From assembly GCF_022865125.1 (NCBI RefSeq), contig NZ_CP094828.1:4271219-4335218 (forward strand): a stretch of DNA of 64,000 bases, in the 5' to 3' direction. The DNA is from Acuticoccus sp. I52.16.1. GTDB taxonomy: Bacteria > Pseudomonadota > Alphaproteobacteria > Rhizobiales > Amorphaceae. The notes under the pieces are model-generated. The model was not told the origin of the DNA, searched no databases, and saw nothing but the letters and a program-made list of their open reading frames with translations. Position numbers and translations under genes: made by a program. Positions 17,400-26,947 of the stretch are shown piece by piece; position 1 is the first letter of the stretch, and every line of letters begins with the position of its first letter.

Positions 17400-19490
17400 A
17401 TGGCCAATCTGATCATCGACGGTGAAGAGATCGAGGTGCCCGATCACTACACGCTGCTCCAGGCGTGCGAGGCGGCCGGCGCCGAGATCCCCCGCTTCTG
17501 TTTCCACGAGCGGCTGTCGATCGCGGGCAACTGCCGGATGTGTCTGGTGCAGGTGGTCGGCGGGCCGCCCAAGCCGGTGGCGTCCTGCGCGATGGGCGTC
17601 AAGGACCTGCGCCCCGGCCGCGACGGCACCCCGCCGACGATCAACACCAACACCGAGTTCGTGAAGAAGGCGCGGGAAGGGGTGATGGAGTTCCTCCTCA
17701 TCAACCACCCGCTCGACTGTCCGATCTGCGACCAGGGCGGCGAATGCGACCTGCAGGACCAGGCGATGGCCTACGGCGTCTCCGGCTCCCGCTTCGCCGA
17801 GAACAAGCGCGCCGTCGAGGACAAGCACATCGGCCCGCTGGTCAAGACGATCATGAACCGGTGCATCCAGTGCACCCGGTGCGTGCGCTTCGTGACCGAG
17901 GTGGCGGGGGTGCCCGACCTCGGCGCCATCGGCCGCGGCGAGGACATGGAGATCACCACCTACCTCGAGAGCGCGATGCGTTCCGAGCTGCAAGGCAACG
18001 TGATCGACCTCTGCCCGGTCGGCGCGCTGACCTCCAAGCCCTACGCCTTCCAGGCCCGCCCGTGGGAGCTGACCAAGACCGAGACGATCGACGCGATGGA
18101 CGCCGTCGGCTCCAACATCCGGGTCGACGTGCGCGGCCGCGAGGTGATGCGCATCCTGCCGCGCACCAACGACGCGGTGAACGAGGAGTGGATCTCCGAC
18201 AAGTCGCGCTTCGTCTGGGACGGCCTCAAGACCCAGCGGCTCGACCGCCCCTACGTGAAGGAGAACGGCCGGCTGCGCCCCGCCTCCTGGCGCGAGGCGT
18301 TCAGGGCCATCGCCGCCAAGGTCGAGGCGTCGCCCAAGGACCGCATCGCCGCGCTCGGCGGCGAGCTGGCGACCGCCGAGGAGCTGTTCGCGCTGAAGGA
18401 CCTGATGGGGCGCCTGGGCGTCGCCTCGGTCGACTGCCGGACCGACGGCGTGCCGCTGGACCCGGCCGTCGGCCGCGCCTCCTACCTCTTCAATCCGACG
18501 ATCGCCGGCCTGGCGGAGGCGGACGCGGTGCTGATCATCGGCGCCAACCCGCGCTGGGACGCGCCGATCGTCAACACCAGACTGCGCCAGGCGTGGGTCC
18601 GCAACCGGGCCAGGATCGGCCTGATCGGCGAGCGCGTGGACCTCACCTATCCCTACCAGTACCTCGGTGCCGGCGGCGCGACGCTGAAGGACCTCGGCGA
18701 CTTCCGTGACGTGCTGGCGAACGCCGAGCGCCCGGTCGTCATCATCGGCCAGGCCGCGCTGACCCGCGAGGACGGGGCGGCTGCGCTGGCGGCCGCCGCG
18801 CAGCTGGCGCAGGACGTCGGCGCGGTCAAGGACGGGTGGAACGGCTTCGGCGTCCTGCACACGGCGGCCTCGCGCGTCGGCGGGCTCGACGTCGGCTGCG
18901 TTCCGGGTCCCGGCGGCAAGACCGGCAAGGAGATCCTCACCGCGGGCCGCTCGTTCGACCTCGACGTCCTCTTCCTCATGGGCGTCGACGAGATGGACGA
19001 GCGCAATCTCGAGGCGCCGTTCGTCGTCTACATCGGCACCCACGGGGATCGCGGTGCGCACATCGCCGACGTGATCCTCCCGGGCGCGGCCTATACCGAG
19101 AAGTCGGGCACCTACGTCAACATGGAAGGGCGGCCGCAGCGGCTGACCCGCGCGGCCTTCGCACCGGGCGACGCGCGCGAGGACTGGGCGATCCTGCGCG
19201 CCCTGTCGGCCGAGCTGGGCGCCCGGCTCCCTTACGACAATTTCGCCGCGCTGCACCGCGCGATGGTGGACAACGCGCCCTTCCTGGGTCTCTACGACCG
19301 TCTCGCACCGGCCGACCCCGCCGCCGTCGGCGCGCTGACCGGGGCTGCCGGCGGGATCGACGATGCGCCGTTCATCAACCCGATGCGGCAGTTCCATCTG
19401 ACGAACCCGATCGCCCGCGCCTCCAAGGTGATGGCCGAGTGCGCCAAGCTGTGGGCCGAGGAACAATTCGTCAGCGTGGCGGCCGAATAG
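17400..19490 (+). CDS. nuoG: NADH-quinone oxidoreductase subunit G
   Basis: Iron-sulfur subunit of the peripheral arm of respiratory complex I. The 696 residues carry the N-terminal [2Fe-2S] ligands (FCFHERLSIAGNCRMC and CAMG), the His/Cys cluster HPLDCPICDQGGECDLQ, the [4Fe-4S] set RCIQCTRCVRF and IDLCPVGALTSK, and then a molybdopterin-oxidoreductase-like domain (about 220-600) as in all NuoG. Unusually, nuoF is not upstream: a divergent META gene is there instead, so nuoG is first in its transcript. Confidence 0.95.
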   Translation: MANLIIDGEEIEVPDHYTLLQACEAAGAEIPRFCFHERLSIAGNCRMCLVQVVGGPPKPVASCAMGVKDLRPGRDGTPPTINTNTEFVKKAREGVMEFLLINHPLDCPICDQGGECDLQDQAMAYGVSGSRFAENKRAVEDKHIGPLVKTIMNRCIQCTRCVRFVTEVAGVPDLGAIGRGEDMEITTYLESAMRSELQGNVIDLCPVGALTSKPYAFQARPWELTKTETIDAMDAVGSNIRVDVRGREVMRILPRTNDAVNEEWISDKSRFVWDGLKTQRLDRPYVKENGRLRPASWREAFRAIAAKVEASPKDRIAALGGELATAEELFALKDLMGRLGVASVDCRTDGVPLDPAVGRASYLFNPTIAGLAEADAVLIIGANPRWDAPIVNTRLRQAWVRNRARIGLIGERVDLTYPYQYLGAGGATLKDLGDFRDVLANAERPVVIIGQAALTREDGAAALAAAAQLAQDVGAVKDGWNGFGVLHTAASRVGGLDVGCVPGPGGKTGKEILTAGRSFDLDVLFLMGVDEMDERNLEAPFVVYIGTHGDRGAHIADVILPGAAYTEKSGTYVNMEGRPQRLTRAAFAPGDAREDWAILRALSAELGARLPYDNFAALHRAMVDNAPFLGLYDRLAPADPAAVGALTGAAGGIDDAPFINPMRQFHLTNPIARASKVMAECAKLWAEEQFVSVAAE

Positions 19491-19906
19491 TGCGCCACGC
19501 CGCGATCCTCGTCGGCGCGGCGGTGACGCTGGCGGCGCTCGCCGTCGCCGCCGTCCCGGTGGCGCTCGCGCAGGCGGCGATGCTCAGTGTGCGGGTCGGC
19601 ACGGTGGACGAGGAGATCGACTCCTGCCCCGGCCTCGGCCGCGTCACCGGGTTGAACCCCGCCGGCGACAATTTCCTCGCCGTGCGGGCCGGACCCGGCA
19701 CGGGCTATCCGATCGTCGACCGGCTGCACACCGGCGACCTCCTCAACCTGTGCGAGAGAGTGGCCGACTGGGAAGGGGTGGTGTATCCTCCGTCCGGCAG
19801 CTCGTCGGATTGCGGCGTCGATACGCCTCTGCCGCTGCAGGATTATTCCGGACCATGTCGGTCGGGCTGGGTCTTCACCCGCTTCGTCGACGTGATCGCA
19901 GGGTGA
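19490..19906 (+). CDS. Secreted SH3-domain (SH3b) protein
   Basis: A 138-residue protein with a signal peptide (about 1-28) and a bacterial SH3 domain whose core is FLAVRAGPGTGYPIVDRLHTG. Four cysteines (DSCPG, LCERV, SDCGV, GPCRS) suggest disulfides in the periplasm. SH3b domains often bind cell-wall peptides. The GTG start at 19490 shares one base with the nuoG stop (TAGTG), so translation is coupled. Its role within the complex I transcript is unclear; no link to NADH oxidation is evident. Confidence 0.75.
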   Translation: MRHAAILVGAAVTLAALAVAAVPVALAQAAMLSVRVGTVDEEIDSCPGLGRVTGLNPAGDNFLAVRAGPGTGYPIVDRLHTGDLLNLCERVADWEGVVYPPSGSSSDCGVDTPLPLQDYSGPCRSGWVFTRFVDVIAG

Positions 19907-20106
19907 TCGTGGAGTGATCGTGCGGCGATCGCGGCGCGGCAGGGACCACCTGCGGCACCGCCGACCGGCGCTATGGTGCCGGACGAGATGACGGGACGCC
20001 GGCGACGGTGCCCCGGGCGTGACCGGATCGTCTTGCAAGATGCACGGCGACGGTTCAGGACAACTGCGATCGAGTTGGACGACTCGGGCTGGACGACTAG
20101 GGATCG

Positions 20107-21159
20107 ATGATGCCGGACTTTTGGAGCACCTACGTACTGACGCCGCTCATCATCGCGCTGCAGAGCGTGGTGATGATGGTGGTGCTGCTGATCATCATCG
20201 CCTACGCGCTGTTGGCCGACCGCAAGATCTGGGCGGCAGTCCAGCTGCGTCGCGGCCCCAACGTCGTCGGCGCCTTCGGCCTCTTCCAGTCCTTCGCCGA
20301 CCTCTTGAAGTTCGCGCTGAAGGAACCGGTCATCCCGGCGGGCGCCGATCGCATCGTCTTCCTCCTCGCCCCGCTGGTGACGACGGCGCTGGCGCTGACG
20401 GCCTGGGTCGTGGTCCCGGTGGCCGACGGATGGGTCATCGCCGACCTCAACGTCGGCATCCTCTTCGTGCTGGCGATCTCCTCGCTCGGCGTCTACGGCG
20501 TCATCATGGGCGGCTGGGCGTCGAACTCGAAGTACCCCTTCCTGGGCGCGCTGCGCTCCTCGGCGCAGATGATCTCGTACGAGGTGTCGATCGGCCTCGT
20601 CATCATCACGGTCCTCCTGTGCGTCGGCTCGCTGAACCTCACGGCCATCGTCGCCGCGCAGGAGACCGGCCTCGCCACCATGCTCGGCGTGCCCTGGCTG
20701 TCGATCCTGAACTGGTACTGGCTGCCGCTGCTGCCGATGTTCGTGATCTTCTTCATCTCCGCCCTGGCGGAAACCAACCGTCCGCCGTTCGATCTGCCGG
20801 AGGCCGAGTCCGAGCTCGTCGCCGGCTTCATGGTCGAGTACGGCTCCACCCCGTACATGATGTTCATGCTGGGCGAGTACGTCTCGATCGGCCTCATGTG
20901 CGCGCTCACGACGATCCTCTTCATGGGCGGCTGGCTGCCCCCGCTCGACGTGGCGCCCTTCACCTGGATCCCGGGCGTCATCTGGTTCGTGCTGAAGTGC
21001 TTCGCGGTGTTCTTCATGTTCGCGATGGTGAAGGCGATCGTGCCGCGCTACCGGTACGACCAGCTCATGCGGCTCGGCTGGAAGGTCTTCCTTCCCACCT
21101 CGCTCGGTGCCGTGGTGGTCGTCGCGCTGGTCCTCAAAATCACGGGTTGGCGGGGGTGA
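20107..21159 (+). CDS. nuoH: NADH-quinone oxidoreductase subunit H
   Basis: Membrane subunit forming part of the quinone-binding chamber of complex I. The 350 residues include about eight hydrophobic helices and the conserved blocks [20 protein letters not shown], the acidic loop segment [20 protein letters not shown] and [15 protein letters not shown]. The ATG at 20107 follows a 200-base gap after the SH3 gene, long enough for a second promoter. Its 3' end overlaps the GFA gene by four bases. Confidence 0.95.
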   Translation: MMPDFWSTYVLTPLIIALQSVVMMVVLLIIIAYALLADRKIWAAVQLRRGPNVVGAFGLFQSFADLLKFALKEPVIPAGADRIVFLLAPLVTTALALTAWVVVPVADGWVIADLNVGILFVLAISSLGVYGVIMGGWASNSKYPFLGALRSSAQMISYEVSIGLVIITVLLCVGSLNLTAIVAAQETGLATMLGVPWLSILNWYWLPLLPMFVIFFISALAETNRPPFDLPEAESELVAGFMVEYGSTPYMMFMLGEYVSIGLMCALTTILFMGGWLPPLDVAPFTWIPGVIWFVLKCFAVFFMFAMVKAIVPRYRYDQLMRLGWKVFLPTSLGAVVVVALVLKITGWRG

Positions 21160-21584
21160 AGCCGCTCACGGGAGAGTGCCCCTGCGGTGCCCTCTCGTTC
21201 AGCGCTCGCGTTCCGGCTGTCTGGACCGTCTACTGCCACTGCAACGAATGTCGCTATAGCGCCGGCGCGCCGGTCTCGCTCTGGGTCGGGTTCCCGAGCC
21301 GGAGCGTCGACGTGTCCGGCCCGACGCTGTGGCGCCCCGGCCTCTCGCTCGACGTGACCCGCGGCTTCTGCGGTCTGTGCGGCGCGGCGGCCCTCTACCG
21401 CGACCGCTCGATGCTGGCGGACGAGACCTACCTCAACGGCGCGCTGGCACACGATCCCCTGCGCCTCGATCCGGCCGGCCACGCCTTCTGGAGCGAGCGC
21501 GTCTCGTTCTACCTGTGCGGCGACGAGCTGCCCAAATGGGACACTTATTCGCGCGCCCGGCGCGACCGGCTCATCCTTATTTGA
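21156..21584 (+). CDS. GFA family zinc-binding protein (CENP-V/GFA domain)
   Basis: A 142-residue protein of the glutathione-dependent formaldehyde-activating enzyme family. Zinc ligands are visible as [16 protein letters not shown] and GFCGLCGAA. Despite the family name, most members have no demonstrated activity on formaldehyde. The GTG at 21156 overlaps the nuoH stop (GTGA), so it is translationally coupled to a complex I subunit, an unexpected neighbour. Confidence 0.85.
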   Translation: MKPLTGECPCGALSFSARVPAVWTVYCHCNECRYSAGAPVSLWVGFPSRSVDVSGPTLWRPGLSLDVTRGFCGLCGAAALYRDRSMLADETYLNGALAHDPLRLDPAGHAFWSERVSFYLCGDELPKWDTYSRARRDRLILI

Positions 21585-21674
21585 TCGTCACATTTGGTTG
21601 ATCGCGCCCCGGCCACCTTGGGAAGGCCGCCGCGCATCCCATCTTCGGCTGGTCAGGTCTTGGAGGATGCGGCT

Positions 21675-21863
21675 ATGCCGTTGACGATGCGGGTGGTTCT
21701 AGTCGCGGCGGCCATGGTTCTGCCGCAAATCGCACACGCGACCGCCCCGGTCGTCGCCCCGCCGACGGACACCGTGATCGCCAAGCGCTGCAAGCCGATC
21801 AACATCGGCACCCCCGACCGTCCGCGCTGGGTGCAGGACCCCGGCTGCGGCTCCGGCCGCTGA
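21675..21863 (+). CDS. Small secreted protein, unknown function
   Basis: A 62-residue protein with a signal peptide (MPLTMRVVLVAAAMVLPQIAHA) and a mature part of about 40 residues with two cysteines (KRCKPIN and DPGCGSG) that may form a disulfide. The ATG at 21675 is supported by GGAGG at 21662-21666. It lies between the GFA gene and nuoI. No family was recognised. Confidence 0.6.
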   Translation: MPLTMRVVLVAAAMVLPQIAHATAPVVAPPTDTVIAKRCKPINIGTPDRPRWVQDPGCGSGR

Positions 21864-21961
21864 GGCCGCCCGGCCGGCGCACCGCGGCCCTCGTCCCCGG
21901 ATCGCCATCTGCCTGCGACGTTTTCGTACGCTGTGGTGCAACGCCGCCGTGAATGGCGTGG

Positions 21962-22004
21962 GGCGCGGCCGACTCCCGAAAAAAATTGGGCTTTCGGTCG
22001 CGCC
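21962..22004 (+). ncRNA. Stem-loop in the nuoI leader
   Basis: GGCGCGGCCGA (21962-21972) pairs with TCGGTCGCGCC (21994-22004) with one mismatch. An inner CCC (21975-21977)/GGG (21988-21990) pair closes an A-rich loop, GAAAAAAATT. It lies about 90 bases before nuoI in a 229-base gap and has no T-run after it, so it is not a standard terminator. It may be a regulatory leader or an mRNA-stabilising hairpin. This is inferred from sequence only. Confidence 0.4.
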
Positions 22005-22092
22005 GGACAGCGTCGGGGCGTCTTGGGCGTTGCAGCGGAGCGCCATTCGCGCCAATTAGAAAGGGTCTACGTCCGAACGGATCGAGTTGATC

Positions 22093-22584
22093 ATGGCCAC
22101 GCTCCAGGGCACCGCTAAGTCCATCTTCCTGACGGAGTTCGTCTCCGCCTTCTTCCTGGCGATGCGGTACTTCTTCAAGCCGAAGGCGACGGTGAATTAC
22201 CCGTTCGAGAAGAACCCGATCTCGCCCCGTTTCCGCGGCGAGCACGCGCTGCGGCGCTACCCCAACGGCGAAGAGCGGTGCATTGCCTGCAAGCTGTGCG
22301 AGGCGGTGTGCCCGGCCCAGGCCATCACCATCGAGGCCGGCCCCCGCCGCAACGACGGCACCCGCCGCACCACCCGGTACGACATCGACATGGTGAAGTG
22401 CATCTACTGCGGCCTGTGCCAGGAGGCCTGCCCGGTGGACGCGATCGTCGAGGGTCCTAACTTCGAATTTTCGGCCGAAACGCGCGAGGAGCTGCTCTAC
22501 AACAAGGAGAAGCTGCTCTCCAACGGCGACCGCTGGGAGCGGGAGATCGCCGCCAACATCGCCGCCGATTCGCCCTACCGCTGA
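22093..22584 (+). CDS. nuoI: NADH-quinone oxidoreductase subunit I
   Basis: Subunit carrying clusters N6a and N6b of complex I. The 163-residue protein has both ferredoxin motifs, [14 protein letters not shown] and [15 protein letters not shown], and an N-terminal amphipathic anchor ([17 protein letters not shown]). The ATG at 22093 is preferred over an in-frame TTG at 22087 because it gives the usual family N-terminus. nuoJ is not downstream, so the complex I genes are split across the genome. Confidence 0.95.
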   Translation: MATLQGTAKSIFLTEFVSAFFLAMRYFFKPKATVNYPFEKNPISPRFRGEHALRRYPNGEERCIACKLCEAVCPAQAITIEAGPRRNDGTRRTTRYDIDMVKCIYCGLCQEACPVDAIVEGPNFEFSAETREELLYNKEKLLSNGDRWEREIAANIAADSPYR

Positions 22585-22703
22585 GGCACGGCGGGGCCCC
22601 GCGCCGCCGATCGGCGAACCCCGAAGGCCCCCGCCGCGTTGATGGACGAGAAGCGCCGGACGCCGAGCGGGCGCGGTCGAAGCGTCGGCAGGAGAGCGAG
22701 CGA

Positions 22704-22829
22704 ATGGCCAAGCAACCGGAATCGGGCGGCAACGTGCGCCGCATCAGCTCTGCATGGCTCCTCACGCTCGGCGCGGCGGGAGCCGTCGTGGTCGTCGCGC
22801 TGCTCGTGATCAGTTGGTTTGTGGGCTGA
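22704..22829 (+). CDS. 41-residue single-pass membrane microprotein
   Basis: A short open frame with a polar N-terminus (MAKQPESGGNVRRIS) and a hydrophobic helix (about residues 18-40) that ends right at the C-terminus, like a tail anchor. GGAG at 22691 lies nine bases before the ATG. It follows nuoI by 119 bases and is on the same strand, so it may be the last gene of that transcript and could be an accessory of the respiratory complex. No family is recognised. Confidence 0.5.
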   Translation: MAKQPESGGNVRRISSAWLLTLGAAGAVVVVALLVISWFVG

Positions 22830-22863
22830 GGCGCGGTCGGGCCGGCCGCGCCCCCGCGCCCAC

Positions 22864-23715
22864 TCAGCGGCTGGTGAGAGCGCCCACGACCACGCTGTCC
22901 GGATCGCGCAGCGCATCCACCACATCGAAGTGATGCCGGCCCGGCGCCTCCAGCGCCACGGTCTTCACGCCGAAGCCGTGCCACGCGTTGGCGAGCAGGA
23001 CGTTCTGGCGGCGGAATTCGGCCAGCTCCGCCCCGCCGACGATGCAGGTGAGGTCCACGCCCGCACGCGGCTCCAGGAGGGCCGGGCTCTCGGCCCGCGC
23101 GGTCTCCAGCGACATTCCGAGGATCTCGTTCATCGACGCCGGCAGCAGGCAGCGCAGGTCATGCACGCCGCTGATCGATACGACCTTGCCGATCCGCGCG
23201 GCGGTGGCCTCGGCGATCGGCGCGTCGGTGCACAGCATGCGGCTCACCAGATGCCCGCCGGCGGAGTGGCCGGAGAGGTTGATCGGCCCGCCGACCTCGC
23301 CGGCGATATGGTCCAGGAAGGCGCCGATCTCGCGGGTGATCTCGGGGATCGTCGCCTCTGGCGCGAGGGTATATTCCGGCAGCGCCACGGCGAAGCCGCG
23401 GGACAGCGCCCCGGCCGCGAAGTGCGACCAGTTGCCGATCACGTGCGCCTTCCAGTACCCGCCGTGGACGAAGACGGCGAGGCCCGCCGGCGCCCGCTCG
23501 GGCAGGAAGAGGTCGTAGTGCCGGCGCGGCGCGTCGCCGTAGGGCACGGCGAGCTTGGCGCGCCCGGCGGCGGCCAGCTCGTCGCGGAAGGCTTTCGCCG
23601 CCGCGGCCCAGCGCGGCGTGTACTCGGCCGCGCCGGGGATGGCCGCGCCGTTGTCCCAGGCGACGTCGATGTCGGTGACCGGGTCGCCGCCGGTCCAGAT
23701 CTGCGTGTTTGTCAT
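22864..23715 (-). CDS. Alpha/beta hydrolase, kynurenine formamidase-like
   Basis: A 283-residue hydrolase. The oxyanion motif HGGYWK and nucleophile GHSAGGH, with the late His in GRHHFDVV, match arylformamidases of the AFMID type, which convert N-formylkynurenine to kynurenine. The ATG at 23715 overlaps the RidA stop by four bases, so it is the last gene of the catabolic operon. Because anthranilate derives from kynurenine, a formamidase role fits the context, but other esterase or enol-lactone hydrolase roles are possible. Confidence 0.65.
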   Translation of the reverse strand: MTNTQIWTGGDPVTDIDVAWDNGAAIPGAAEYTPRWAAAAKAFRDELAAAGRAKLAVPYGDAPRRHYDLFLPERAPAGLAVFVHGGYWKAHVIGNWSHFAAGALSRGFAVALPEYTLAPEATIPEITREIGAFLDHIAGEVGGPINLSGHSAGGHLVSRMLCTDAPIAEATAARIGKVVSISGVHDLRCLLPASMNEILGMSLETARAESPALLEPRAGVDLTCIVGGAELAEFRRQNVLLANAWHGFGVKTVALEAPGRHHFDVVDALRDPDSVVVGALTSR

Positions 23716-24140
23716 ACGTCCGGTATAATCGCTGTCGCTTCGATTTCCACGAGCGCCTTGGGCTCCACCAGGTCGGCGACGCCCACAAGCGCCATCGCCG
23801 GGTAGTGGCGGCCCATCAGCTCGCGGTAGACGGCGCCGAGCTCGCCCAGCGACGCGCGGTAGGTGTCGACCGAGCGCACGTACCAGGTGAGGCGGGCGAT
23901 GTGCTCCACCTCGCCGCCCGCCTCGCGCACCACGGCGATGACGTTCTTCAGCGTCTGCTCGACCTGCGGCATGAAGCCGTCCGCGAATTCCTCGTTCTCG
24001 TCCCAGCCGATGAGGCCGCCGGTGAGGACGACCGTGCCGCGGCCGGCGATGCCGTTGGCGTAGCCCTTCGGCTTGGTCCAGCCCGCCGGCTGCAGGACCG
24101 TCAGCCCCGCGGTCACGGCGTCGTCCTGGGTGTCGCTCAC
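23712..24140 (-). CDS. RidA/YjgF family protein (enamine/imine deaminase-like)
   Basis: A 142-residue protein of the RidA family: GRGTVVLTGGLIGWDENEE, QVEQTLKNVIAVVREAGG and ALVEIEATAII. Archetypal RidA hydrolyses reactive enamines; relatives deaminate 2-aminomuconate. In this operon it could remove ammonia from the enamine made when 2-aminobenzoyl-CoA is dearomatised. The GTG at 24140 has GGAG seven bases upstream and overlaps the ligase stop (GTGA). Confidence 0.82.
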   Translation of the reverse strand: MSDTQDDAVTAGLTVLQPAGWTKPKGYANGIAGRGTVVLTGGLIGWDENEEFADGFMPQVEQTLKNVIAVVREAGGEVEHIARLTWYVRSVDTYRASLGELGAVYRELMGRHYPAMALVGVADLVEPKALVEIEATAIIPDV

Positions 24141-25780
24141 GAAGCGTCTCCTTGGGTGGCGGGCACGGCTTCGGCGCGCTGGCGCAGGGCGAAGCGCTGC
24201 AATTTGCCCGACTCGGTCTTCGGCAAAGCGTCGAGAAACTCGATCGCACGGGGATATTTGTAGGGCGCCAGCTCGGCCTTGACGTGGTCCTGCAGCGCTT
24301 TCACGAGCGCCGCATCGGCGACGTGCCCGTCGCGCAGCACCACGTAGGCTTTGACGATGTGGCCCCGCTCCGCGTCCGGTGCGCCGACGACGCCGGCCTC
24401 GGCGACCGCCGGGTGCGCGAGCAGCGCCGCCTCCACCTCGGGCCCGGCGATGTTGTAGCCGGCGGAGACGATCATGTCGTCGTTGCGGGCCTTGAACCAG
24501 AAGTAGCCGTCTTCGTCCTCGACGAAGGTGTCGCCGGTGATGTTCCAGCCGTTCTCGACGTATCGCTTCTGCCGCTCGTCGGCGAGGTAGCGGCAGCCGA
24601 TGGGGCCGCGCACGGCGAGGCGGCCGGGCGTGCCGGTGGGACAGCGCGCGCCCGTCTCGTCGACCACCATCGCCTCGTAGAAAGGGACGGGCTTGCCGGT
24701 GGCGCCGGGGCGGATGTCCTCTTCGCGCGCGGCGATGAAGATGTGCAGCATCTCGGTGGCGCCGATGCCGTCCATCAGCTTGATCCCGGTCGCCTCCAGC
24801 CACGCGTCGTAGGTGGGGCGGGGCAGGGTCTCGCCGGCCGAGACGCCCTTGCGCAGCGACGAGAAGTCGAACTCGCGCGCTTTGGGGATCATCGCGCGGT
24901 AGGCGGTCGGCGCGGTGAAGGTGATGGTGGCGCGGTATTCCTCGATCGCGGCGGCGAGGTCCGACGGCCCGGCCTTCTCGAGGAGCACCGCCGAGGCGCC
25001 GACGCGGAACGGAAAAAGGACGAGCCCGCCGAGGCCGAAGGTGAAGGCGAGCGGCGGCGAGCCGATGAAGACGTCCGACGGCTCGGCCTGGAGGATCTCC
25101 TTGGCGTAGCAGTCGCAGATGACGAGGAGGTCGCGGTGATAGTGGATGGTCGCCTTCGGCATCCCCGTCGTGCCGGAGGTGAAGCCGAGGAGGCACGGAT
25201 CGTCGGCGCGGGTGGGCGCGGCCTGGAACGTGCCCGCCATACCCTCCATCAGCGCGCCCAGCTCACCCCCGGCGGTGCCCTCCCAGGTGACAATCCGCGG
25301 CGCGGCCTTCGCCATCGCGGCGGCGCGGTTCATCTCGTCGACCAGCTTGGCGTCGCAGAAGGCGAGGCCGATCTCGGCCTTGTCGAGCGCCTTGACGATC
25401 TCGCCACCGCGCAACAGCGGCATGGTCGCGACGACGATGCCGCCCGCCTTGATGACCGCGAGATAGAGCGCGACCTTCGTGGGGTTGTTGGCCGAGCGCA
25501 GAAGCACCCGGTTGCCGGGCACCATGCCCAGCCTGCTCACCAGCATGTTGGCCATGCGGTCGATCATCCCGGCGAGGTCGGCGTAGGTCCAGCGCACGCC
25601 GGGCGCCATCAGGGCGACACTGTCGCCGCGGCCCTCGGCGACGTTCCGGTCCACCAGCTCGACGGTCGCGTTCAGCATCTCGGGGTAGCCGAGCGCGTCG
25701 AGGTTGATGAAGTCCGGCTGCTCCGCCACGGGGGGCAGATTGTCGAGGACGAACGTATCGACGTGGCACGAAGACGGCAT
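24137..25780 (-). CDS. Aryl-CoA ligase (2-aminobenzoate/benzoate-CoA ligase family)
   Basis: A 547-residue adenylate-forming enzyme. Motifs are GFTSGTTGMPKATIHYH (ATP loop), DGIGATEMLHIF, the hinge with NDDMIVSAGYNIAGPEVE and the catalytic Lys in PKTESGKLQRF. Length and the N-terminal PDFINLDALGYPEMLN region resemble 2-aminobenzoate- and benzoate-CoA ligases. It should activate an aromatic acid as its CoA thioester, feeding the two-domain monooxygenase-reductase at 35905-38328. Anthranilate is the favoured substrate from context; salicylate or benzoate cannot be excluded. Confidence 0.82.
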   Translation of the reverse strand: MPSSCHVDTFVLDNLPPVAEQPDFINLDALGYPEMLNATVELVDRNVAEGRGDSVALMAPGVRWTYADLAGMIDRMANMLVSRLGMVPGNRVLLRSANNPTKVALYLAVIKAGGIVVATMPLLRGGEIVKALDKAEIGLAFCDAKLVDEMNRAAAMAKAAPRIVTWEGTAGGELGALMEGMAGTFQAAPTRADDPCLLGFTSGTTGMPKATIHYHRDLLVICDCYAKEILQAEPSDVFIGSPPLAFTFGLGGLVLFPFRVGASAVLLEKAGPSDLAAAIEEYRATITFTAPTAYRAMIPKAREFDFSSLRKGVSAGETLPRPTYDAWLEATGIKLMDGIGATEMLHIFIAAREEDIRPGATGKPVPFYEAMVVDETGARCPTGTPGRLAVRGPIGCRYLADERQKRYVENGWNITGDTFVEDEDGYFWFKARNDDMIVSAGYNIAGPEVEAALLAHPAVAEAGVVGAPDAERGHIVKAYVVLRDGHVADAALVKALQDHVKAELAPYKYPRAIEFLDALPKTESGKLQRFALRQRAEAVPATQGDAS

Positions 25781-25792
25781 AGCGCCTCCCTC

Positions 25793-26947
25793 TCAACTGG
25801 GCTCGGAGAGCAACTGACGGGCGATGATGAGCTTCTGCACTTCGGTCGCGCCCTCGTAGATCCGGAGCGCGCGGATATCGCGGTAGAGCGTCTCGGGGAC
25901 GGAGCCGGCGCGGACGCCGTCGCCGCCGTGGAGCTGCACGGCGCGGTCGATCACCTTCTGCGCATTCTCGGTGGCGACCATCTTGGCCATCGCCGCCTCG
26001 CGGGTGATGCGGGGGGCGCCGGCGTCGCGCGTCCAGGCGGCGCGGTAGACGAGGAGGGCGGCCTCGTCGATCTCGGTCGCCATCTCCGCCAGCGAGGCCT
26101 GGGCGAGGGGGAGGTCGGAAAGCGTGCCGCCGAACATCGCGCGGCCCTTGGCGCGGGCGAGCGCGGCGTCGAGCGCGCGGCGGGCGAAGCCGAGCGCCGC
26201 GGCGCCCACAGTGGTGCGGAAGACGTCGAGCGTCGCCATCGCCACCTTGAACCCGGCGCCCGGCGCGCCGATCCGGTGCGAGGCCGGCACCGTCACCCCG
26301 TCGAACGCGAGGCGGGCGAGGGGGTGGGGCGAGATGGTGCCGAGCCGTTCGGCGACGGTGAGGCCGGGCGTTGCGGCCGGGACCCAGTAGGCGGAGAGGC
26401 CGCGCGCGCCGGGCGCCTCGCCGGAGCGGGCGAAGACCACGTAGCTGTCGGCGATGCCGCCGTTGGAGATCCAGATCTTCTCGCCGTCGAGGCGCACCGC
26501 GTCGTTCCCCTCGGGGGTGGCGGCCAGCGCGAGGGCGGCGACGTCGGACCCCGCGTCCGGCTCGGTGAGGGCGAAGGCGGTGATCGCGGTGCCGGCCCTG
26601 GCGCGCGGCAGGATGGAGAGCTTCACCGCGTCGGAGGCGAAGAGGGTGATCGACCCGGTGCCGAGCCCCTGCATGGCGAAGGCGAAATCGGCGAGCGCAT
26701 CGTGCCGCGCGAACGTCTCGCGCAGGAGGCAGAGGGCGCGCACGTCGAAGGCGCCGTCCGGCGGCACGGCGTAGGCGAGGAAGCCCGCTCGGCCGAGCGC
26801 GGCGACGAGGCGGCGGCACGAACCGTCGACGTCCCGGTGGTCGACGAGGGCCGGGACGTTGGCGGCGGCCCAGGCGTCGGCCTCTTCGGCGAGGGCCTTG
26901 TGGCGGGGCTCGAAGAACGGCCAGTCGAGGAAGGTCGTGTCGCCCAT
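25793..26947 (-). CDS. Acyl-CoA dehydrogenase
   Basis: A 384-residue FAD enzyme that oxidises an acyl-CoA to the 2,3-enoyl-CoA. Family blocks are [41 protein letters not shown] and the catalytic Glu in [10 protein letters not shown]. Its place between the ligase and the enoyl-CoA hydratase suggests it acts on the alicyclic or ring-opened CoA ester after dearomatisation. Its start overlaps the hydratase stop (ATGA). Confidence 0.9.
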   Translation of the reverse strand: MGDTTFLDWPFFEPRHKALAEEADAWAAANVPALVDHRDVDGSCRRLVAALGRAGFLAYAVPPDGAFDVRALCLLRETFARHDALADFAFAMQGLGTGSITLFASDAVKLSILPRARAGTAITAFALTEPDAGSDVAALALAATPEGNDAVRLDGEKIWISNGGIADSYVVFARSGEAPGARGLSAYWVPAATPGLTVAERLGTISPHPLARLAFDGVTVPASHRIGAPGAGFKVAMATLDVFRTTVGAAALGFARRALDAALARAKGRAMFGGTLSDLPLAQASLAEMATEIDEAALLVYRAAWTRDAGAPRITREAAMAKMVATENAQKVIDRAVQLHGGDGVRAGSVPETLYRDIRALRIYEGATEVQKLIIARQLLSEPS

